From: Thermoplasmata archaeon
GTDB taxonomy: Archaea; Thermoplasmatota; Thermoplasmata; Thermoplasmatales; Thermoplasmataceae
Length of the DNA: 5,041 nt
Assembly (NCBI GenBank): GCA_021847855.1
Contig: JAJZOT010000158.1
Coordinates: forward strand, 1 to 5,041
Direction: 5' to 3'
The notes under the pieces are model-generated. The model did not search any database and was not told the DNA's origin. It saw nothing but the letters and a program-made list of their open reading frames with translations. The position numbers and the translations under genes were made by a program. Shown here one piece after another: positions 1-4,937 of the stretch; position 1 is the first letter of the stretch, and the number at the start of each line of letters is the position of its first letter.

Positions 1-1252
1 GCATGACACCCGGTATGACGGTATCCACATCACTGGTATCATCGTCGTCTTCACAACTTCAATACGTCAACAAGTCGGACTTCCTCAACTACGAAATAGG
101 GAACTACGGATGGGCATACTACACACTTACAGGTGGAGCCCCGACACCATATCAGTTCCTGTTCCCTGGCACAATGCCCGCCCTAGCAGGAGCAACCAAC
201 CTCTGGAGCGGAAACAACACGATAAACTCGGAACCGGATACAGGACAGGGAGTTACAATTGCTGTAATAGAAGTTGGTCTCATCGATCCTTCATATCTCT
301 CCCAGTTCTCGGCAGAAGTATTCGGCAATGCAAATCAGCTTCCTGACAGAGTAACCCAGATCGGTGTGGGAATACCAACACTGAACGATGGAATCCTCAT
401 AGGTGAAGAGTACGGGTGGACACTGGAAACTGCTCTTGATATTGAATATGCAGCAACCATGGCTCCCGGTGCGCACATAGATGTAATAGGTGTTCCAAGT
501 GCCGATTACACATCCTTCTTTGACGCATACTCATTTGTGACCAATTATCTTACGGGAGGACAGGCATTGAGTGTTCCGGCGGGCAACGTGGTTTATGGGC
601 CTTCAGCTGGTGCAACATCCGTTACAATAACAAGCAACTCATATGGTTCTGGGGAACAGTTTCTCAACTACTTCGGATCTCCCATGTATGAGTCTGTGGC
701 TAACCAGCTCCTTGAATCCATGAATGCAGTTGGCGTTACAAACTTCTTTGCGTCTGGAGACTATGGTTCATGGGGCGGGGATTACGCGGCTGCAGCTTCT
801 GCAGATTTTCCGGCCATATCAAATGGATCCACATCAGTGGGTGGCGGAATGGTGACGGCCTACGGTTCAAACGGTCAGGAGTTTCCGGTAACAGGTAACG
901 TTGTTAATTTTACTGAGGTCGGTCCAATTTACGCAGTTCCGGCCCATGGGATAGACAGTTACACATACTGGTCTTATGGATCTGGACTTCAGGGAACATA
1001 TATGGGTTTTGTGGGAGGAGGTTTCGGAGAATCCATGTCACAGACTCAGCCATGGTACCAGAACGCGGTTGACACATTCAGCACAGGGGCAGCAACAGAT
1101 CCGGTAATCAGTGGAAGCGCTGCTTTCAACATGACGGTATTCGTCTTTGGAGAATGGACTTTCTTCTATGGGGGACATCATTTGCAACACCAACGACGGC
1201 CGGTGAATGGGCGCTCCGGCACCTAATCCCTTTCCATGCCTTTTGCCATTAG
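1..1252 (+). pseudogene. S53 (sedolisin/kumamolisin-like) acid serine peptidase, 5'-partial, frameshifted and C-terminally truncated
   Basis: S53 peptidases are secreted acid-stable endopeptidases with a Ser-Glu-Asp triad. The open frame from position 3 gives 407 residues; the true start, signal peptide and most of the prodomain probably lie upstream of the window. The catalytic domain starts near residue 81 (GQGVTIAVIE). ETALD gives the Glu142-x3-Asp146 pair, followed by the family-like IEYAATMAPGA. SGDYG (251-255) supplies the oxyanion Asp253. The catalytic serine is missing from this frame: after FFYGG (387-391) it reads HHLQHQ and ends at TAA 1224-1226. From 1175 the neighbouring frame reads TSFATPTTAGEWAL, which is the GTSxxxP motif with Ser at 1178-1180. 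One base has therefore been lost in the G run at 1170-1174. The restored frame stops at TAG 1250-1252, and family-like sequence ends near 1216, so the rest of the domain and its calcium site are absent. The family call is secure. Inactivity is an inference: a sequencing error could explain the shift but not the truncation. Confidence 0.85.
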
Positions 1253-1723
1253 AAAGCCCCTGGCTCTTTCAGTGTACCTGTATCTGTTAACAATATCCCA
1301 GAAATCCCTGGAATGATCCGGATGAACAAGATGAGCCATCTCATGAATGACCACATAATTCAGCACCCATTGAGGAAAATCAAGCATTCTCTCGGATATC
1401 CTTATTGTTTTATTTGCAGGTGTACAGCTTCCACTTATAACATTCTGGTTATCCACAAACTGAATTGAATTAACCGAAAGCCTTCCAAGGAAAAATTCAT
1501 CGTTAAATTTTGCAAAAAGTTCAGACAGGAGGATTTGGGGTTTATCATGGCTTACTGAACTCTTTTTTTCCAGTTTTTTTGCGATCAGGTCAATGTGCTT
1601 CTTTTCCTCTGACGGATCCAGTCCCATTGGAAGGTGAATAATTATCACGCCATCTTTTACGAATCCCTGTATGGTTTTTCTCCTTCTTCTGCTTCTGTAA
1701 ACAACGATCTCCATTGATATCAT
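1223..1723 (-). CDS. Compact M48/YgjP-like (DUF45) zinc metallopeptidase
   Basis: This 166-residue protein is a predicted cytoplasmic zinc metallopeptidase; no signal peptide or membrane segment is visible. The N-terminus (VVYRSRRRRKTIQGF, then a VKDGVIIIHLP strand pair) matches the basic start of the YgjP/DUF45 fold. A linker of about 35 residues follows, then LFAKFNDEFFLGRL and the GSCTP turn (98-102). The active site is HEMAH (127-131), with His137 of HSRDFW as the likely third zinc ligand and Glu128 as the general base. The end, RYRYTERARGFL, resembles the short form of about 165 residues common in actinobacteria rather than the form of about 230 residues in Escherichia coli, so the gene looks complete. 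ATG 1723 is preferred because a TATA-like box lies 30 bp upstream; the in-frame ATG at 1714 is an alternative. The stop overlaps the end of the broken peptidase gene in convergent orientation. The substrate is unknown. Confidence 0.88.
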   Translation of the reverse strand: MISMEIVVYRSRRRRKTIQGFVKDGVIIIHLPMGLDPSEEKKHIDLIAKKLEKKSSVSHDKPQILLSELFAKFNDEFFLGRLSVNSIQFVDNQNVISGSCTPANKTIRISERMLDFPQWVLNYVVIHEMAHLVHPDHSRDFWDIVNRYRYTERARGFLMAKGMERD

Positions 1724-1748
1724 CCCTGTTATCTGTTACAGATTAAAC

Positions 1749-1758
1749 AATATTTTAA
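1749..1758 (-). promoter_or_regulatory. TATA-like box for the M48-like peptidase gene
   Basis: Read on the minus strand, the site is TTAAAATATT, centred about 30 bp upstream of the ATG at 1723, with a purine-rich CGAAATG just before it as a possible BRE. Archaeal TATA boxes sit about 26 bp ahead of transcription starts, so the transcript would begin a few bases before the ATG and be nearly leaderless. The call rests only on base composition and spacing. Confidence 0.4.
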
Positions 1759-1774
1759 CATTTCGAGCAGGAAT

Positions 1775-1796
1775 TCCCCTTTCGCAGGATAGGGGA
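1775..1796. repeat. Hairpin (6-bp stem), possible edge of a decayed element
   Basis: TCCCCT at 1775-1780 pairs with AGGGGA at 1791-1796 around a 10-base loop. CTTTCGCAGG, which starts in the stem and runs into the loop (1779-1788), is the exact reverse complement of CCTGCGAAAG at 2003-2012, inside the hairpin after the TnpB remnant. This may mark the left edge of the transposon scar. It is not followed by a T run, so it is a poor terminator candidate. Confidence 0.35.
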
Positions 1797-1876
1797 CGAA
1801 AGCGAACGAAAACATGATATTGCTGTCAGGACACTGTTCAGTCCGCTGGCAGATGGAAGTGATAATGGACTCATAG

Positions 1877-1990
1877 CATATTGCTTCATGCGTGCCTGTG
1901 TGCGCGAAGTGGATGGCTCAGAATGAAGGAAAGAGTACCTTCGGGACGAGGGGAATTAAAGCCCACGGAGATTCCGCCAGCAACCTTTGA
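1877..1990 (+). pseudogene. C-terminal remnant of an IS200/IS605-family TnpB (OrfB)
   Basis: The frame 1877-1990 has no start codon and encodes 37 residues ending GTRGIKAHGDSASNL before TGA 1988-1990. A glycine-rich tail of the type 'N/K-A-x-G-D-S-A-S' close to the stop is typical of many IS605/IS1341-type TnpB proteins. TnpB is an RNA-guided nuclease encoded by these elements. Its RuvC-like core and zinc ribbon should lie just upstream, but 1797-1876 has stops in every forward frame I read; Cys, Trp and Asp residues scattered there (for example GHCSVRWQMEV in one frame) could be their decayed trace. This is a scar rather than a working gene. The identification depends on a short tail motif and is moderate. 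Confidence 0.5.
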
Positions 1991-2030
1991 AGCGTGAAGT
2001 TCCCTGCGAAAGTCGGGAGAGGAGGTCACA
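1991..2030 (+). mobile_element. Possible right end of the IS200/IS605 remnant, with GAAA-capped hairpin
   Basis: IS200/IS605 elements lack terminal inverted repeats and instead carry subterminal hairpins recognised by the transposase. Directly after the TnpB remnant, TCCC (2001-2004) pairs with GGGA (2015-2018). After one mismatch come G-T and C-G pairs and a GAAA tetraloop at 2008-2011. In intact elements this region also forms the 3' part of the guide (omega) RNA. The element boundary cannot be fixed without an empty-site copy. The GGAGGT at 2021-2026 looks like part of this end, although it happens to stand 4 bases before ATG 2031. Confidence 0.4.
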
Positions 2031-2063
2031 ATGTTGGCGTTAAACGTATTACCTTTGAAAATA

Positions 2064-2070
2064 CTTATAC
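2064..2070 (+). promoter_or_regulatory. TATA box of the two-gene operon
   Basis: CTTATAC is preceded by the A-rich stretch GAAAATA, which fits an archaeal BRE plus TATA arrangement. Its centre is 24 bp from the ATG at 2091, so transcription should begin at or next to that ATG and give a leaderless mRNA. The box lies inside the longer open frame that begins at 2031, which argues against that earlier start. Confidence 0.55.
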
Positions 2071-2090
2071 AAATTTTTGCATTCCGTCCC

Positions 2091-2801
2091 ATGGTCAATT
2101 TTATTCTGGATGAAAACATATTTGTCCCGATTCCCCTGATGGAGATGAAGAAGAGCCTGAAGAAGAAGCATAGCGGATGGAGAGGTATCGCGGGGGATCT
2201 GTTCGCCCAGTATATACAGAAATCCGGCAGTGGTTTCCGTACAATGGCAGATCTGATGTTCAGGGAAACAGAGATAACTGGAAACATTTATGACTTCAGT
2301 AATTCAGACGTCATTGATCTTCAGGAATCAATAAATGGAATTGACCGGAGATTTGGAGAGATCTCCGAATTCATTTCAACACTCAAAATGAGTGAAACCA
2401 GGACCATTATGGTGGCTTGCTACGACAGAACTGTAAAAATTCTCTGGGACAACAGGTCAAATGTCCTCAGGGATATGCTGGAAAAAAGCATCTGGAATGA
2501 GACAGACACACTGTTCTATTCATATTTCAATATGTTTATCAACGTAATGAGCAGAATGGTTATTGATCTGACCCATGAAGATGAGAAAAGATCCGGAAAT
2601 CTCACGTCAATGATAGGTATGGTTTCCGCAGTATATGGAAGCATCATACTTGCATACACAGAAGGAGTCCTGAAATATGAGCTGCTCCTTGAAAGAATGA
2701 CGGATCTTTCGACATTCTCCGGAACCTTCAACATAAGTACCTCAAGAAGAATCAGGAAGGCAATTGATGCATCAAAGAACGTTGCAATATTTTCGGAATG
2801 A
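2091..2801 (+). CDS. Unknown helical protein, first gene of a two-gene operon with a PIN-like partner
   Basis: I do not recognise this protein. From ATG 2091 it has 236 residues. The frame extends up to ATG 2031, which has GGAGGT 4 bases upstream. I prefer 2091 because the TATA box is correctly spaced for it and the extra 20 residues cover that promoter and transposon-end sequence. The protein opens with a hydrophobic strand holding an acidic pair (VNFILDENIFVPI, Asp7/Glu8), then a lysine patch (KKSLKKKHSG, 20-29). Most of the rest is predicted helix, including a fairly hydrophobic stretch at 172-190 that could be buried or a weak membrane segment. It ends in a short strand, NVAIFSE. No cysteine clusters, nucleotide-binding loops or signal peptide are visible. 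The next gene starts 12 bases after the stop, so the two are probably co-transcribed. The N-terminal strand resembles that of the partner, raising the possibility of distant relatedness. Confidence 0.7.
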   Translation: MVNFILDENIFVPIPLMEMKKSLKKKHSGWRGIAGDLFAQYIQKSGSGFRTMADLMFRETEITGNIYDFSNSDVIDLQESINGIDRRFGEISEFISTLKMSETRTIMVACYDRTVKILWDNRSNVLRDMLEKSIWNETDTLFYSYFNMFINVMSRMVIDLTHEDEKRSGNLTSMIGMVSAVYGSIILAYTEGVLKYELLLERMTDLSTFSGTFNISTSRRIRKAIDASKNVAIFSE

Positions 2802-2802
2802 C

Positions 2803-2808
2803 AGTGAT
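2803..2808 (+). promoter_or_regulatory. Ribosome binding site of the second operon gene
   Basis: AGTGAT matches five of six bases of the archaeal GGTGAT Shine-Dalgarno core and stands 5 bases before ATG 2814, within the 12-base gap between the two genes. An internal gene with an SD site behind a leaderless first gene is the usual archaeal operon pattern. The site supports 2814 as the start. Confidence 0.5.
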
Positions 2809-2813
2809 TCGGA

Positions 2814-3584
2814 ATGGATGAGGTCAACATTATTGATGCAGGAATATTGCTGGACATAGTATATGATGAAAGACCCATGCATGAAAATGCAATGGAATTT
2901 TTTAAAAGATACGGCAATCAGGGTCTTGCTGTGGAAAGCAATGTGAACAGAAGGTGCCAGAGATCAGTTCTGAAATGTGCTGGGAAATTCGTCAGTGAAT
3001 TTGGTGAATTTCTTCACGGAAGAGGTGAGGAGGGCAACCCTGTGGATCAGTGGGACAGCATGGACAGACCATTAAGATCGACACTTCTTGAATCTTTTAC
3101 CCGGATGTCAATCGCATCTTCCCAGTCGGATGGGGAAGGATATAATCTTTTCAGCAGGTCCCTGGTAAATAAAGCAAAACAACACCTTGTGGAAATGGAC
3201 AGAATACATGTCAGGGAATATCTGCAGATACTTCCAGCGGCGCTAACGGATCATCTCAGTGACAGCATAAAGGAGAATTTCATCTATCTTGTATCACTGA
3301 ATACGGTGGACGGCAAAGATATTGTGGGCATAAGAAAGGCGTTATATGAACACATTTCATTCGATTCCATGGACACTGCAATGACACTTGCCGGTCTTGT
3401 ATGCCTGATATTATACGGCAGCCCGGGAAGAAAAAAATACAACAGTATAAATTTTTACACAGGAGATAAGATTTTCATTGAGGATTTCAAGAAAATAAGG
3501 GAAGAGAAACACTCATTCATCATGGAGGATGGAGGCAACATAAAAATAGCACTGGGATCAATAAACTTTGAAAAGCCATACTGA
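2814..3584 (+). CDS. Divergent PIN-like putative nuclease with large helical insertion
   Basis: PIN domains are metal-dependent RNases of about 130 residues with three or four acidic residues on a Rossmann-like sheet; many are toxins or RNA-processing enzymes. This 256-residue protein has the same landmarks in order. Strand 1 is VNIIDAGILLDI with Asp8, followed by a helix MHENAMEFFKRYG. LAVESNV with Glu41 sits where a second acid is often found. DSMDTAMTLAG (184-194) has Asp184/Asp187 before a helix, and INFYTGDKIF (212-221) has Asp218 in the T-x-D position near the C-terminus. About 140 mainly helical residues separate the early and late motifs, much more than in ordinary VapC toxins. No signal peptide or obvious membrane segment is seen. 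The gene follows the helical partner after 12 bases. The partner is larger than a typical VapB antitoxin, so a standard toxin-antitoxin call is not justified. The fold assignment is an inference from motif spacing. Confidence 0.65.
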   Translation: MDEVNIIDAGILLDIVYDERPMHENAMEFFKRYGNQGLAVESNVNRRCQRSVLKCAGKFVSEFGEFLHGRGEEGNPVDQWDSMDRPLRSTLLESFTRMSIASSQSDGEGYNLFSRSLVNKAKQHLVEMDRIHVREYLQILPAALTDHLSDSIKENFIYLVSLNTVDGKDIVGIRKALYEHISFDSMDTAMTLAGLVCLILYGSPGRKKYNSINFYTGDKIFIEDFKKIREEKHSFIMEDGGNIKIALGSINFEKPY

Positions 3585-3612
3585 ATTCTACGGTCTCTGT
3601 TCTACGCTCAAG

Positions 3613-3735
3613 ATGAAAGTAAATGTATTCTGGGATGTGGTCATAAATTACTCATCTAAAGGGGACGTCGGGCATGAATCACAGGACATGACCATAAATG
3701 TACAAAAAAGTCCAAATTCTCCAAAACCTGGTTGA
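3613..3735 (+). other. 40-codon orphan reading frame, possible gene remnant
   Basis: An ATG-started frame runs to TGA 3733-3735 and encodes a peptide beginning MKVNVFWDVVINYSS and containing DMTINVQKSP. The alternating hydrophobic and polar residues look like beta strands of a surface or Ig-like domain. No TATA box or SD site is visible upstream, and nothing identifies a family. It could be a real small gene, a C-terminal scrap of a larger protein, or chance. The remainder of the 3585-3804 spacer shows only the T tract on the minus strand and a small hairpin at 3742-3761. Confidence 0.2.
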
Positions 3736-3761
3736 TGTACCCTGAACCTGTTTTCAGGCAG
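3704..3761 (-). terminator. Possible terminator of the glycosyltransferase gene
   Basis: Read on the minus strand downstream of the glycosyltransferase stop, a small hairpin (CCTG/CAGG around a four-base loop at 3747-3758, extended by a bulged CTG/CAG pair) is followed about 32 bases later by a run of six T (3709-3704). Archaeal RNA polymerase terminates mainly at T tracts, so the T run is the more relevant part. The evidence is weak. Confidence 0.3.
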
Positions 3762-3804
3762 AAAATCTTTCACCTTTCCAGTTCTGCACAATCACCGGTA
3801 GTTT

Positions 3805-4503
3805 TCAACTGTTTACCCTTTTCACGAAAAGGTTGAAGAGGTTTGAGAATCCGTCCTGCCAGGTCTTTAGTTTTGGTTTTGTGATCCTTACTCCATATCT
3901 TATGGGTATCTCAATGAAAGTGCCCAGCCTGATTGCTTCAATCTTAATGTCCTCTGAAAAGGACATTTTGTTGCTGAGCTTCCCCATCATCCTGTAGAGA
4001 TCCGACCTGAAAACCCACATCCCGCTCTGGGAATCGTTCATGGAAACTTTGAATAAAAGGCCCGCAACTTTATTGAGTATGCTGTTTCCCACATAGTGCA
4101 GCGTTGTATAGTTCTTGTCAGTCCTGAATTTCATCCGGTCTCCCGAAATGAAATCAACCTGATCATAGACAAGGATCTCCACAAATGGTCTCACCATGTT
4201 TGTGGGATATGTCCCGTCACCATCCATGCATATGATTATGTCACCTGTAACTTCATTCAGTCCGGTCTTGTAGGCTCTTCCATAACCTCTCTCAGGCTGC
4301 TCAATGATCCTTGCCCCCTTCTCCCGGGCAATATCTCTTGTCCTGTCTGTGGAATTAGTATCAACTATTATGATCTCGCTGACACCTGAATTCCTGAGTT
4401 CATCTATAATCCCCCCGATGGTGTTTTCTTCATTTATTGTGGGAATCACTGCGCTGAGCTTGAAGGTGAATGGGTAGTCATCTATGCTGGTTTTATCGGT
4501 CAT
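3805..4503 (-). CDS. GT2-family glycosyltransferase, DPM1/AglJ-like
   Basis: This 232-residue protein is a GT-A fold inverting glycosyltransferase that transfers a sugar from a nucleotide donor, probably to a lipid (dolichol) phosphate or glycan on the cytoplasmic membrane face. It starts with the typical strand LSAVIPTINEENTIG (17-30). IIIVDTNSTDRT (45-54) forms the nucleotide-binding segment, and ARIIEQPERGYGRAYKTG (64-81) follows. ICMDGDGTYP carries the metal-binding D94-x-D96. NDSQSGMWVFR (156-166) is the acceptor-side D-x-Q-S-G motif of DPM-like enzymes, and FSEDIKIEA (182-190) holds the conserved Glu-Asp. There is no C-terminal transmembrane pair, so it resembles the short soluble DPM1 form. 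The frame continues upstream to 4578, but ATG 4503 is chosen because the TATA box lies 32 bp ahead of it and the extra 25 residues look non-coding. It stands alone on the minus strand. N-glycosylation or lipid-sugar synthesis is plausible; donor and acceptor cannot be told. Confidence 0.88.
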   Translation of the reverse strand: MTDKTSIDDYPFTFKLSAVIPTINEENTIGGIIDELRNSGVSEIIIVDTNSTDRTRDIAREKGARIIEQPERGYGRAYKTGLNEVTGDIIICMDGDGTYPTNMVRPFVEILVYDQVDFISGDRMKFRTDKNYTTLHYVGNSILNKVAGLLFKVSMNDSQSGMWVFRSDLYRMMGKLSNKMSFSEDIKIEAIRLGTFIEIPIRYGVRITKPKLKTWQDGFSNLFNLFVKRVNS

Positions 4504-4530
4504 TCTAACGGAACATAATTGGTTCACGCA

Positions 4531-4539
4531 TATATTAAA
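4531..4539 (-). promoter_or_regulatory. TATA box of the glycosyltransferase gene
   Basis: The minus strand reads TTTAATATA, close to the archaeal TTTATATA consensus, with an AAAGAG purine stretch before it that could act as BRE. Its centre is 32 bp from ATG 4503, predicting a leader of about six bases. It also argues against the longer open frame that would start at 4578. Confidence 0.55.
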
Positions 4540-4574
4540 CTCTTTACTATGAAATGAGAAAAGAACGGAGCTAA

Positions 4575-4787
4575 GCACCGTGGTATACAGTTGCCTACAT
4601 TTATGATCAGATTTACCCTACAGCTGCACTCCACGTTCTTCAGGCAATGATAGATTATGGAATAGTTGGAAACGAAGTGCAGTATCTGGAAGTGAAGCCC
4701 GATCAGGGGAATCAGCATTTGTTGAACCAGGCCATCCCATATACAGAGCACCGGGGACAAAAATTGATACGGGGAGTGGAGGCATGA
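4575..4787 (+). pseudogene. Unidentified C-terminal protein fragment without a start
   Basis: Between TAA 4572-4574 and TGA 4785-4787 lies an open frame of 70 codons with protein-like content: APWYTVAYIYDQIYPTAALH, then a helix VLQAMIDYGIVGNEVQYLEV, and the tail IPYTEHRGQKLIRGVEA. The only ATGs come inside this sequence, there is no promoter or SD site in front, and the left edge abuts the divergent glycosyltransferase promoter region. It therefore reads as the 3' end of a gene whose front was lost. I cannot assign the family. Chance is less likely than for an ordinary open frame because the composition is balanced and rare residues are few. Confidence 0.4.
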
Positions 4788-4861
4788 GGGATCATTTTCG
4801 AACATACTTACAGGTTCCGCAGTATTTCTGCTTAAGTTAGGGGCCGGGAAGTTTCGGTTCA

Positions 4862-4874
4862 GCAGGTTTCCTGC
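4862..4874. repeat. Perfect small hairpin GCAGG-TTT-CCTGC
   Basis: A 5-bp stem with a three-base loop lies 3 bases before the larger inverted repeat at 4878-4937 and inside the AOR-like remnant. There is no T run after it on either strand, so a terminator role is unlikely. Its position suggests it may simply be part of old coding sequence. Confidence 0.35.
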
Positions 4875-4877
4875 CTG

Positions 4878-4937
4878 GAAAAATATTGAGAATCGATCTG
4901 ACTGGGAACGGCGTACTTGCAGAGTTCAATATTTTTC
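4878..4937. repeat. Perfect 12-bp inverted repeat with 36-bp spacer
   Basis: GAAAAATATTGA at 4878-4889 and TCAATATTTTTC at 4926-4937 are exact reverse complements. The A+T-rich arms could form a long-loop hairpin or a pair of binding sites. The left arm overlaps the codons for the GKILRI motif of the AOR-like remnant, so it could partly reflect coding constraint. Confidence 0.5.

Noticed and set aside
1886..2287. 133-codon open frame on the minus strand
   Set aside because: It runs antisense across the TnpB scar, the operon promoter and the start of the first operon gene. It has a proline/arginine-rich, low-complexity feel and no promoter or family motif.
2516..2917. 133-codon minus-strand frame over the operon junction
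   Set aside because: It is antisense to the end of one coding frame and the start of the next, and is serine/isoleucine-rich as expected for a mirror of coding sequence.
2091..3584. Calling the two-gene operon a VapBC toxin-antitoxin pair
   Set aside because: The PIN-like protein is about twice the VapC size, and the partner is far larger than VapB and lacks a visible DNA-binding N-terminus.
3638..3694. TGGTCAT / ATGACCA 7-bp inverted repeat in the 3585-3804 spacer
   Set aside because: It is too short for its 43-bp spacing to stand out from chance.
4096..4389. 97-codon plus-strand frame inside the glycosyltransferase
   Set aside because: The opposite strand holds all conserved GT2 motifs, so this is a shadow frame.
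4504..4578. 25-residue N-terminal extension of the glycosyltransferase
   Set aside because: It overlaps the TATA box at 4531-4539 and precedes the normal GT2 N-terminus; the shorter start fits promoter spacing.
4524..4805. 93-codon minus-strand frame upstream of the glycosyltransferase
   Set aside because: It is cysteine- and histidine-rich without a pattern, overlaps the more protein-like plus-strand fragment, and contains the glycosyltransferase TATA box.
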